A DNA stretch of 11,492 nucleotides from contig JAISVU010000384.1 of the NCBI GenBank assembly GCA_031271375.1, positions 1-11,492 of the forward strand, read 5' to 3'. A program made the translations under genes and the position numbers. Below are positions 1 through 6,633 of this stretch, one piece after another (the first letter of the stretch is position 1; every line of letters starts with the position of its first letter). The notes under the pieces are model-generated. The model searched no databases. It was not told the DNA's origin and saw nothing but the letters and a program-made list of their open reading frames with translations. The DNA is from Clostridiales bacterium. Its GTDB lineage: Bacteria > Bacillota > Clostridia > Lachnospirales > WRAX01.

Positions 1-1
1 A

Positions 2-535
2 GCCTGTTTGGAACGGGACAACTCGTATTTTGAAGAGCTGGTGGAGCGGTACAAGAACCTGATATACTCGATAATCCTGCGGATGCAGAATGACCGGGAG
101 GAAGCCAATGACCTCGCCCAGGAGGTATTTATCAAGATATACAAGAACCTGAATAAATACTACCCTGACTATAAATTTTCCACATGGATCATCCGCATTA
201 CGACGAACCATGTAATAGATTATAACAGGCAAAAAAAACAGCAGCACGTGGGCCTGGACGAGGTGGATTACGAAACGCCCGACCGCGGCCCCACCCCCGA
301 GGAGCGTTATGTTAAGAAGGAACGCTCCCAGGCCCTGGCCGACGCGATAAACGGCCTGCCTGACATGTATAAGGTGCCGATAGTGCTGTATCATTCACAG
401 GGAATGTCTTACCAGGAAATATCAGACGCGATTTGCGAACCGCTGTCGAAGGTAAAGAACCGGATTTTCCGCGGCAGGAAAATCCTCAAGGATTATTTAA
501 GCGGTGGGAAAGGGGTTGAGCTGTATGAGGCTTGA
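2..535 (+). CDS. ECF-type RNA polymerase sigma factor, 5'-truncated by window edge
   Basis: An alternative sigma factor of the extracytoplasmic-function (sigma-70 family group 4) type, which directs RNA polymerase to a stress or envelope regulon. Numbered from the TTG at 8, region 2 spans about residues 8-80, with DLAQEVF (35-41) and FSTW (57-60). Region 4 spans about 117-165, with LPDMYKVPIVL, the helix-turn-helix GMSYQEISD (132-140) and VKNRIFRGRKIL. The linker is short, as in ECF factors. The frame is open to the left edge, and the residues before the TTG (A-C-L-E-R-D-N-S) match the usual family N-terminus. That TTG also lacks a visible Shine-Dalgarno site, so the true start is probably just outside and a few residues are missing. 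The last codons overlap the anti-sigma gene, so the pair is likely translationally coupled. The family is certain; the ECF subgroup and regulon are unknown. Confidence 0.93.
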   Translation, partial: ACLERDNSYFEELVERYKNLIYSIILRMQNDREEANDLAQEVFIKIYKNLNKYYPDYKFSTWIIRITTNHVIDYNRQKKQQHVGLDEVDYETPDRGPTPEERYVKKERSQALADAINGLPDMYKVPIVLYHSQGMSYQEISDAICEPLSKVKNRIFRGRKILKDYLSGGKGVELYEA

Positions 536-1139
536 TATGGAAAACAAAACGGCGCCGGAGTGCGAAAGAGCCGGTGAATTGATGATGAAATATATGGACG
601 GCGAGCTGACGGAGCGCGAGATATTAAAGCTGCGCGAGCATCTGGAAGTATGCCCGGCTTGCAAAGAAGACTTTATTACCTATGATTTTATCCATGAGGA
701 GCTGTCGCAGGGCGCGGGGCTTATATCGCCGCCCGACGGCTTCGTTAAGGCCGTAATGACGAAGGTTTCCGCCCTGCCTTCGCCTAAGAAGATAGCCGCC
801 GCCGCCTTCGACACGAAGCTGCGGACGCTGTGGGCCGTGATTTCGGCCTTATTCGGGGTCGCGTTTTTACTGGTGTGGTACAAAGACCCTATACTGTCAT
901 ACATGAGCGGCATATCGTGGCTTTCGGGCTATGTCGGCGCGATAATACCGGCGGTAGACCGGCTCTACGGCGCGGCGGCATCCTTCTTCAGCAATATATC
1001 GGCGTTCGCGATGACGGCGCTGGACTTCATTTCGGCGTATAAATATGTGTTCTTTGCGGGCTTTTGTGTGCTTTGCGGTGTCCAATTCTTCATTTCCCGC
1101 AGACGGGCCGCCGCGGGCAAAGCGCGCGACAAAGCGTGA
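525..1139 (+). CDS. Membrane-anchored zinc-finger anti-sigma factor
   Basis: Probable anti-sigma factor for the preceding ECF sigma factor, holding it at the membrane. The N-terminal cytoplasmic domain is a zf-HC2/ZAS zinc finger: from the ATG at 525, Cys13, a YMDGELTE helix start, then His39-x3-Cys43-x2-Cys46 (the HLEVCPAC motif). A hydrophobic segment follows at about 100-118, then a weakly hydrophobic aromatic stretch, then a second strong membrane segment near 180-196 and a basic tail (RRRAAAGKARDKA). That suggests two passes with both ends inside. Many ZAS anti-sigmas have only one pass. ATG 525 is chosen because AAGGGG lies 9 nt upstream. ATG 537, with GAGG at 527-530, is an alternative, and GTG 504 has no ribosome site. 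The 11-bp overlap with the sigma gene fits a sigma/anti-sigma pair. The release signal cannot be read from the sequence. Confidence 0.85.
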   Translation: MRLDMENKTAPECERAGELMMKYMDGELTEREILKLREHLEVCPACKEDFITYDFIHEELSQGAGLISPPDGFVKAVMTKVSALPSPKKIAAAAFDTKLRTLWAVISALFGVAFLLVWYKDPILSYMSGISWLSGYVGAIIPAVDRLYGAAASFFSNISAFAMTALDFISAYKYVFFAGFCVLCGVQFFISRRRAAAGKARDKA

Positions 1140-1156
1140 GACTGGGCTATAACTCG

Positions 1157-2146
1157 ATGAAAAAACAGTCAGACCGGAGGGCGGGCTTCAAAGCCCGCCC
1201 TGTCTTTTATGCGGCGGCGCTGATGATTGCGCTGGCCCTCAGTACGGCGGTTCTGGCTGAACAGCAAGGCGGAAGCATTAGCGAAGGCGGATCCGGCCCC
1301 CGCTTTTTTTTCCTGGCGGAAGAAAAGGCGCATGTAACCCAAACCGCTTACGCCTTCTTCTCTAAGCTGGAGCTGACGGGGCCTGGCAGCGTCGTTGCGT
1401 TCTTTTCCGATATAACGCTGCTGGGCGGCGCAAAGGCCCGCCCGCTGTCGTCGACGATACTGTATCCCCCGGGTATGGGAACCGTTATAAAGCCGCTTTT
1501 GGGCAGCTTTTTCGGCAACCTCTTTTCCGCAAGGGGCGTGCGGGACGGGCTGCTGTTCTACTCAAACCGCCTTCCGGGATACATACAGCGTATAGCATTC
1601 ATCGCAGTAGGGGCGGTCATGTGCGCCGGGGCGCTGTTGGCCGCACGCGGCTTCGTTTATCAGGGGGGCGTCATCCTCACCGCCGAACCCGAAAAGGTCA
1701 TAAGGAACGGGGTCGTCGGCTACCTGCTGGGGCTCGCGCTGATGATGATTATGGCGCTTACCGTAATTCTGCTGCCGTTTGTGCTGCTGTTCGCGCTGGT
1801 GATGACTTTGATGATAATACTGGGGCAGGCATCGCTTGCCCTGCTGATAGGCCTTGTGGCGTCTCGCCGCCTGGGGAAGCGCTTTACGTCGATAGCCTGC
1901 CTCGGGGTCGGCATCCTCGCGCTGGGCATACTGACGGGTATCCCGATACTGGAAATCGCCGCAGGGTACGTGTTCGTGCCTATCCTCTGCATCGGTATCA
2001 CGATAACATCCATAACGGACGGGGTCATGCGCCGCAGGTTCTATTACGCGCCGTTCAAGAGCCGTAAGGAAGCCGCCGGACGCTCCCAGTTCAATAAAAA
2101 GGCCAAAGATATTATACTGGGGAAGGAGAGTATAAAGGTTGAATGA
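1157..2146 (+). CDS. Exported multi-pass membrane protein of the sigma/anti-sigma operon
   Basis: I do not recognise a named family with certainty. From ATG 1157 the protein is 329 residues. It has a basic N-terminus, a hydrophobic core near 15-32 and a likely signal-peptidase site after VLA (about residue 34). An extracytoplasmic stretch follows to about 140, then four to five membrane helices between about 145 and 285, and a basic, Lys/Arg-rich cytoplasmic tail. The C-terminal helical block, a dense run of Leu/Ile/Met helices with a short ASRRLGKR loop, resembles the membrane domain found at the end of some bactofilin-like proteins in ECF operons. The Gly/Val-rich polymerising repeat of those proteins is missing; this likeness is inference. 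The gene starts 17 nt after the anti-sigma stop with only a weak ribosome site and overlaps tsaD. It may be a target or modulator of the sigma response. A longer frame exists upstream from 1064 but overlaps the anti-sigma gene and would hide the signal peptide. Confidence 0.7.
   Translation: MKKQSDRRAGFKARPVFYAAALMIALALSTAVLAEQQGGSISEGGSGPRFFFLAEEKAHVTQTAYAFFSKLELTGPGSVVAFFSDITLLGGAKARPLSSTILYPPGMGTVIKPLLGSFFGNLFSARGVRDGLLFYSNRLPGYIQRIAFIAVGAVMCAGALLAARGFVYQGGVILTAEPEKVIRNGVVGYLLGLALMMIMALTVILLPFVLLFALVMTLMIILGQASLALLIGLVASRRLGKRFTSIACLGVGILALGILTGIPILEIAAGYVFVPILCIGITITSITDGVMRRRFYYAPFKSRKEAAGRSQFNKKAKDIILGKESIKVE
1178..1201 (+). repeat. Perfect 11-bp inverted repeat with 2-nt loop, terminator-like, inside a gene start
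   Basis: The arms at 1178-1188 (AGGGCGGGCTT) and 1191-1201 (AAGCCCGCCCT) are exact reverse complements separated by CA, followed by TGTCTTTTA. This is a very stable GC hairpin with a modest T-rich tail, so it resembles an intrinsic terminator. It lies about 20 nt into the membrane-protein gene and encodes part of its basic N-terminal segment. It could attenuate transcription of the downstream genes or be a copy of a dispersed palindrome. The pairing is seen; the function is inference. Confidence 0.6.
2121..2130 (+). promoter_or_regulatory. Strong ribosome binding site fixing the TTG start of tsaD
   Basis: GGAAGGAGAG ends 8 nt before the TTG at 2139-2141. There is no in-frame ATG that keeps the conserved IIGIETSCDET-type N-terminus, so this site supports an unusual TTG start. 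The site lies inside the last codons of the preceding gene. Confidence 0.75.
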
Positions 2147-3137
2147 CGTAATCATCCTCGGCATAGAGACCTCCTGCGACGAGACCTGCGCAGCCATGGT
2201 AAAGAACGGCCGCGAGGCGCTCTCCAGTGCTATTTACTCCCAAATAGACCTGCACCGGCGCTTCGGCGGCGTGGTGCCCGAGATAGCCTCGCGCAACCAT
2301 CTGGAAAAGATTGGCCCCGTCGTCAGGGAAGCGATGGAGGCCGCAGGCTTGCGCTATTCGGATTTGACTGCCGTCGCCGCCGCCAACGGGCCGGGGCTTG
2401 TCGGCGCGCTTATCGTGGGCGTCTCTTACGCGAAGGCCCTGGCCTATGCGATAAACAAGCCCCTCGTCGCGGTGAACCATATCGAGGGTCATATATGCGC
2501 GAACTATATCGCCGACCCGGCTTTTGAGCCGCCCTATGTCTGCCTTGTCGTCTCGGGCGGGCATACAATGCTGGCGTATGTGTCCGGGTACGGCCGTTAC
2601 GAGAGGCTGGGAAGCACCAGGGACGACGCGGCGGGCGAGGCATTCGACAAAGCGGCCCGGCTGCTGGGCCTGCCCTATCCCGGCGGCGTTGAGATAGACC
2701 GCCTTGCCGCCGCGGGAACACCCTCGATAAAGTTCCCAAAGGCGTCAGTGACCGCGCTGGATTTCAGTTTCAGCGGCTTAAAATCCGCCGTTGCTAACTT
2801 CTTGCAAAAGCCGGAAAACGCCAATGTCAATAAAGCCGATATAGCGGCGTCGTTTCAAGCGGCCGTGGTTGACGTACTCACCGAAAAGGCCCTGGCGGCC
2901 TGCGCGGTGAAAGACTGCAAGACCCTCGCGCTGGCGGGCGGGGTGGCCGCGAACAGCGCCTTGCGGCGAAGGATGGCGGAAGCCTGCGCCGAAAAGGGAA
3001 TTGAACTGCGGATTCCGCCGGTGTCATTGTGCACGGACAACGGGGCAATGGTTGCTTCGGCGGGTTACTATAGATATATCAACGGCGAGACGGCGGCTCT
3101 GGACTTGAACGCGTACCCGGGACTGGAGCTGGCCTGA
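2139..3137 (+). CDS. tsaD: tRNA N6-adenosine threonylcarbamoyltransferase
   Basis: TsaD (Kae1/Gcp/YgjD family) transfers the threonylcarbamoyl group from threonylcarbamoyl-AMP to A37 of ANN-decoding tRNAs, working with TsaB and TsaE in the cytoplasm. The 332 residues match the usual family length. All hallmarks are present: GIETSCDET (8-16), the VVPEIASRNH segment, the metal-binding HIEGH (His114, His118), SGGHT (139-143), the GSTRDDAAGEAFDKAARLLGL region, DFSFSGLKSAV, GGVAANS (267-273) and the metal ligand Asp300 in CTDNGAM. The TTG start at 2139 has an excellent ribosome site and overlaps the preceding gene by 8 bp. The stop overlaps the engB ATG by one base. It appears to be co-transcribed with the sigma/anti-sigma genes and engB, which would tie an essential tRNA modification to an envelope-stress unit (inference). 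Confidence 0.97.
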   Translation: MNDVIILGIETSCDETCAAMVKNGREALSSAIYSQIDLHRRFGGVVPEIASRNHLEKIGPVVREAMEAAGLRYSDLTAVAAANGPGLVGALIVGVSYAKALAYAINKPLVAVNHIEGHICANYIADPAFEPPYVCLVVSGGHTMLAYVSGYGRYERLGSTRDDAAGEAFDKAARLLGLPYPGGVEIDRLAAAGTPSIKFPKASVTALDFSFSGLKSAVANFLQKPENANVNKADIAASFQAAVVDVLTEKALAACAVKDCKTLALAGGVAANSALRRRMAEACAEKGIELRIPPVSLCTDNGAMVASAGYYRYINGETAALDLNAYPGLELA

Positions 3138-3733
3138 TGACGGTGAACAACGTAACATTAGAGGCCGTAGCCGTGGCGAAGGACGGCTTCCCTAAGACCG
3201 GTCTGCCCGAGATTGCGCTGTGCGGGCGGTCTAATGTGGGCAAGTCCAGCCTCATCAATTATATGGTGAACCGCAAGTCCCTTGCGCGCACAAGCCAAAG
3301 CCCGGGCAAAACCCGGACGATAAACTTTTATAATATTGAGAATGAGCTCTATTTTGTGGATTTGCCCGGGTATGGGTACTCGAAGGCTTCAAAGGCCGAG
3401 AGCGCGAAGTGGGGCAAGATGGTTGAGGGATATTTAAAAAACCGCCCGGAGCTGAAGGCCGTTATCCTGCTGCTGGACATACGTCGCGAGCCCAGCGCCG
3501 ACGACCGGATGATGCTGGAGTTTATACGCCATTATAACCTGAGCTTGATAATCGCCGCCACGAAAGCCGATAAAATCACGAGAAGCAAAATACCTGCCCA
3601 AATTAAAGCTATAATAGAGAGCCTCGGCTTGGGCAATGAGACCCCTGTCGTGCCGTTTTCCGTCTTAAACAAGCAGGGCAGGGAGGAACTATGGGGCGCG
3701 GTGGGGCGCGCTGCGCGCGCCAATGAAAAATGA
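3137..3733 (+). CDS. engB: Ribosome biogenesis GTP-binding protein EngB/YsxC
   Basis: A TRAFAC-class GTPase needed for late assembly of the 50S ribosomal subunit (YihA in E. coli, YsxC in Bacillus). The 198 residues are typical in length. G1 is GRSNVGKS (30-37), G2 includes the SPGKTRTINFYN segment, G3 is DLPGYGY (75-81), G4 is TKAD (142-145) and a G5-like FSV is at 164-166. The ATG at 3137 shares its A with the tsaD stop, and GGAG lies 10 nt upstream, so the two genes are translationally coupled. No clear intrinsic terminator follows; the next gene is convergent after 36 bp. Confidence 0.97.
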   Translation: MTVNNVTLEAVAVAKDGFPKTGLPEIALCGRSNVGKSSLINYMVNRKSLARTSQSPGKTRTINFYNIENELYFVDLPGYGYSKASKAESAKWGKMVEGYLKNRPELKAVILLLDIRREPSADDRMMLEFIRHYNLSLIIAATKADKITRSKIPAQIKAIIESLGLGNETPVVPFSVLNKQGREELWGAVGRAARANEK

Positions 3734-3769
3734 AAAATGTTTACCATATCAATTTGCTATACTGGGCGT

Positions 3770-5758
3770 TCATTTAATCATAACAGGCGCGGCTCTATAA
3801 GCAGCCGGAATCGTAAAATTGACTTCCGTCCCGGTATCATCGCTGACCGCCGTTATCGTACCGCCGTGTTCTTCCACGATACGCTTGCATATAAACAGCC
3901 CGAGCCCTGTGCCGGTTTCCAGCGTATCAAGCCTCTTCCCTCCGGCCGCATATCGGTCAAAGATATATGGCATTATCTCTGGCAGTATACCCTTGCCGTT
4001 GTCCTTCACGATAAATCTTACCATGCCGCCCTCCGGGACTGCCGTTACGCTTATAACGCCGTTCACGGTATGCCGCACCGCGTTGGAGATAAGGTTGACC
4101 AGCACCTGCGAAAGCCTGTGGGGATCGGCCATAATTATCGGCAAGTCCGGGTCTGTGTACACCTCAAGCCGGTTTCGGTTTTTATTAAGGATAGGGAAAT
4201 ATGTCTCTATCGCGGAATGCACGAGTTCGGAAACCTCGCAGGGCGTTATAGTCAGGCGTAACTGGCCCTCGTCTATCCTGGACGCCGTAAGCACCTGGCT
4301 CACATACAGGCCCAGGCGTTCGGATTCCGAGGCTATGAGCTTCATACGGTCTACCAGGTCCTCGTCTTTTTCAAGCCCTGCCTTCGCTTGAAGGCGCATT
4401 CCCGCGGTCTGGGCATATCCGGTGATTACGGTAAGCGGCGTCTTCAATTCATGCGAAACATTGCTCCAAAACTCCGTCTTCATCCGGTCCATGCGTTCAA
4501 GCAATTCGTTCCTTTCGGCCAGCTCGTTTTTTTCCTTCACCGCGCTGGCTGTGGTGCGTATATTCTGAACGAATAGCGTAATGATCTGTGTGATTGTGAA
4601 GAAGGCGAGGCCTATTTCGGAAAAGGTGACGTTCGGCAGCCAGTCCTCCCATGGGTCGTTCAGATTTATATACATCGCCAGGTCTACGAGGGCGCTGATG
4701 AAGAAAATCGCGATACCGGTAAAGGCCAGCGATTGCTCGGAGGACAGCTTTTTTGTTATGCGGATTAAGCATACGGCGGCGTATAAAATCGTGCTTACCG
4801 CTAGCGCGTAGTAAATGCCGAAGGTGTACGTCACAGCGTAAAAAGGCCCGAAAATCATAAAAGGAATGGACAGCGCCGTTACAGCCTGCGAAACATATTT
4901 ATAAAACCCGAACTTGACCGGAAACGCTCTTTCCAGGTATTGATAAACCAGTAACACCAGTAAGGACGGAGTTGTGAAGAGCATACGCCTTGCCGTTTCG
5001 CTTGTCAGGTCCGGGAGGAACCATTGGAGGCTGTACCCGGTCAAACCGGCCCGCGCCGACATCACAAGGCAGATAAGCGCGAACCACAATGTTTGCGGGG
5101 TTAACTGGGGATAAAAAGCCCAGATACCGACGATCAGCACCGCCGCGCCGAACAGGATACCCATAATAATGGCGGAATCCTTGTTAAACAGATAATCTTC
5201 CGTCCCCATTATCCGCGCCGGGGCGATGTTTATCTCGGGCAGGAACACCGAAAAATGCGCGTAGAGGAAGTTCGCCGCCTGTATAACCAGCTCAATTTTA
5301 CCGTTTATCGGCTCCGCGTTCAGCGCGCACCATTCATACCCCATCTGGATTTCTTCCGGCGATTCGCCTAGTTTACCGGTCTCCCATACAGCCTCGCCGT
5401 TAATGAACACCTTACCCGCAAGGCCGGGAACCGCGAAGGTAATCGCGTATGGCTCGTTGTCAGGCAGGTTAAAAACCAGCCGCATCGTGCCGTATTGGGT
5501 CACGCTGAATGGTTCGGGGGCTGACTCCGTGATTTCCTGCGGAGTGAGATATTGCTCCGGGTAATACTCTATATTGTCGGCGGCGACTTTTACCGGGCCT
5601 TTTTTAAAAAGCTCCGCCGGAATGTCGCATATCCCGCTCTCGTACCTTATGATCTCTCCCATTGAGCCGAATAAACTCAAGATGGCCAATCCAAATAAAA
5701 GCAGCAGAAGCGCTGACAGTATCAAGGATTTGTGAAGGGCGGACTGGTTTAATACCAT
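3770..5758 (-). CDS. Sensor histidine kinase with 7TM (7TMR-DISM-like) sensor block
   Basis: Membrane histidine kinase, 662 residues from the chosen start. One helix (about 11-31) leads to a beta-rich extracytoplasmic domain (about 35-185), probably ligand binding. A 7-helix membrane block (about 190-400) follows, then a coiled linker (about 402-428), a HisKA domain with phospho-acceptor His436 in NVSHELKTPL, and a HATPase domain with Asn559 (N box, LISNAVRHT), DNGKG (586-590) and GTGLGLF (616-622). All catalytic motifs are intact. The layout matches 7TMR-DISM kinases; the ligand is unknown. The frame stays open a further 165 bp upstream, but that extension runs over the divergent regulator gene. 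ATG 5758 starts a proper membrane anchor and has AAAGGA about 11 nt upstream. It is divergent from its likely partner regulator. Confidence 0.92.
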   Translation of the reverse strand: MVLNQSALHKSLILSALLLLLFGLAILSLFGSMGEIIRYESGICDIPAELFKKGPVKVAADNIEYYPEQYLTPQEITESAPEPFSVTQYGTMRLVFNLPDNEPYAITFAVPGLAGKVFINGEAVWETGKLGESPEEIQMGYEWCALNAEPINGKIELVIQAANFLYAHFSVFLPEINIAPARIMGTEDYLFNKDSAIIMGILFGAAVLIVGIWAFYPQLTPQTLWFALICLVMSARAGLTGYSLQWFLPDLTSETARRMLFTTPSLLVLLVYQYLERAFPVKFGFYKYVSQAVTALSIPFMIFGPFYAVTYTFGIYYALAVSTILYAAVCLIRITKKLSSEQSLAFTGIAIFFISALVDLAMYINLNDPWEDWLPNVTFSEIGLAFFTITQIITLFVQNIRTTASAVKEKNELAERNELLERMDRMKTEFWSNVSHELKTPLTVITGYAQTAGMRLQAKAGLEKDEDLVDRMKLIASESERLGLYVSQVLTASRIDEGQLRLTITPCEVSELVHSAIETYFPILNKNRNRLEVYTDPDLPIIMADPHRLSQVLVNLISNAVRHTVNGVISVTAVPEGGMVRFIVKDNGKGILPEIMPYIFDRYAAGGKRLDTLETGTGLGLFICKRIVEEHGGTITAVSDDTGTEVNFTIPAAYRAAPVMIK

Positions 5759-5786
5759 TGCAAAAACATCCTTTTTAATGTATCCT
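5758..5786 (+). promoter_or_regulatory. Candidate sigma-A-type promoter for the response regulator gene
   Basis: TTGCAA (5758-5763) and TATCCT (5781-5786) are spaced by 17 bp, each matching 4 of 6 consensus bases, in the 51-bp divergent gap. The transcript would start just before the ribosome site of the regulator gene. This is a weak consensus match, read by eye. Confidence 0.35.
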
Positions 5787-5795
5787 AATATAGGA
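5783..5795. promoter_or_regulatory. Small palindrome in the divergent kinase/regulator gap, possible operator
   Basis: TCCTA-ATA-TAGGA has 5-bp arms around a 3-bp centre and overlaps the candidate -10 element and the start region of the regulator transcript. A site here could let the regulator control its own gene and the kinase gene. It is short and may be chance; OmpR-type proteins more often bind direct repeats. Confidence 0.3.
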
Positions 5796-5809
5796 ACAGG
5801 GGTGATTCC

Positions 5810-6493
5810 ATGCGCAATGCAACGGCGTTGATTATAGAGGACGATGCGGATATCGCAAAAGTGAACGCGGAGTACCTGGAGGGCTTGGGGTTCCGGGCAG
5901 TTATCGCCGATACTCTTGACCAAGCGAGATTCTTTATTGAAGATCCGGTGGATATTATATTGCTTGACGTATTATTGCCCGACGGAGACGGTTTCTCGTT
6001 CTGCGAGGAGATACGCGGCAGGGTGGCCGCCCCGATACTCTTCCTTACATGCAAGGACGACAACATTAGCGTACTGCAAGGTTTTATGAAGGGCGGCGAC
6101 GACTATCTCACAAAGCCCTACGATATAAACGTGCTGGGGGCCAGAGTGAAAGCCCTGCTTAAACGCGCCGACATAACGTCCGGCGGGGTTATTGAAACGC
6201 CTCCACTGCGCGTCGACATACTAGCGGGGACGGTAACGCTGGATGGAGAAAGCATCCTTATGACGCCTAAGGAGATCCAAATCCTGTCATATTTGATGTT
6301 AAACATCGGCAAGAAGGTCAGCGTACAAGCCCTGAAGGAGCGGCTTGGGATGGGGAACGACCCCGGGGCCGTGCGCACGCTGGCCGTACACATCGCGAAT
6401 ATACGTAAAAAGCTGACGGCGGATGCAACAAGCTGTTTTAGTATCAGCGGCGCGAAGGACGGTTCGTATATTTTTTCGAGGGTAAAATATTGA
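5810..6493 (+). CDS. OmpR/PhoB-family two-component response regulator
   Basis: DNA-binding response regulator of 227 residues, the likely phosphorylation partner of the divergent kinase. The receiver domain (about 4-118) has the acidic pocket EDD (10-12), phospho-acceptor Asp53 in LLDVLLPDGDG, Thr80 and Lys102 in TKPYD. The C-terminal winged helix (about 130-225) has the TPKEIQILSYL start and the recognition-helix region AVRTLAVHIANIRKKL, as in OmpR/PhoB proteins. ATG 5810 follows AGGGGTGATTCC, a good ribosome site. The gene ends in a convergent gap just before a long palindrome. Its targets are unknown. Control of the neighbouring exporter is possible but not shown, as that operon is transcribed toward it from beyond the right edge. 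Confidence 0.95.
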   Translation: MRNATALIIEDDADIAKVNAEYLEGLGFRAVIADTLDQARFFIEDPVDIILLDVLLPDGDGFSFCEEIRGRVAAPILFLTCKDDNISVLQGFMKGGDDYLTKPYDINVLGARVKALLKRADITSGGVIETPPLRVDILAGTVTLDGESILMTPKEIQILSYLMLNIGKKVSVQALKERLGMGNDPGAVRTLAVHIANIRKKLTADATSCFSISGAKDGSYIFSRVKY

Positions 6494-6511
6494 ATTGGCA
6501 TATACCCTATG

Positions 6512-6586
6512 TTTCTCTTAATCTCTGTGCCTCTGTGCGAAAATGCTTTTATTATTTACACACAGAGGCACAGAGGCGCGGAGAAA
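6512..6586. repeat. Long imperfect palindrome built on an 8-bp tandem repeat, dispersed-repeat-like
   Basis: A perfect 15-bp inner inverted repeat (6523-6537 with 6561-6575) holds two tandem copies of CTCTGTGC on the left and two of CACAGAGG on the right. The pairing resumes outside it (6512-6517 with 6581-6586), giving arms of 26 nt and a 23-nt AT-rich loop. The right arm ends with a diverged third copy, CGCGGAGA. From memory, intergenic repeats of the type CACAGAGGCACAGAG are scattered in many environmental bacterial genomes. The pairing is seen; membership of such a family is a recollection that could not be searched here. Confidence 0.75.
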
Positions 6587-6600
6587 GCCTTTTTCTTCTT
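6512..6600 (+). terminator. Possible intrinsic terminator after the response regulator
   Basis: The long hairpin of the palindrome is followed by GCC and a T-rich run (TTTTTCTTCTTT from about 6590). It lies 18 nt after the regulator stop codon. This suits termination of the plus-strand transcript before it runs into the convergent transporter genes. The 23-nt loop is larger than usual, and the minus-strand side has no comparable T run. Confidence 0.45.
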
Positions 6601-6633
6601 TAATCAGCTTTTTATTTGCTTATTTTCTCTTCT

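Noticed and set aside
1562..2197. Minus-strand open frame opposite the membrane-protein gene
   Set aside because: Low-complexity His/Gln/Arg-rich translation, antisense to a convincing gene, with no motif.
3705..3721. GC-rich hairpin (7-bp stem GGCGCGC/GCGCGCC, 3-nt loop) at the end of engB, considered as a terminator
   Set aside because: It is followed by an A-rich, not T-rich, stretch on the plus strand, lies inside the coding sequence, and on the minus strand has no T run after it.
3737..4391. Plus-strand open frames (3737-4261 and 3819-4391) across the kinase gene
   Set aside because: They are antisense to the kinase HATPase/HisKA domains, show no family motifs, and are typical shadows in GC-rich coding DNA.
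5759..5923. N-terminal extension of the histidine kinase frame by 55 residues
   Set aside because: It lies over the divergent regulator gene, would put a polar segment ahead of the membrane anchor, and ATG 5758 has its own ribosome site.
6523..6576. CRISPR-like repeat reading of the CTCTGTGC/CACAGAGG units
   Set aside because: The units are 8 bp, adjacent and mirrored, with no spacers and no cas genes, so this is a palindromic repeat.
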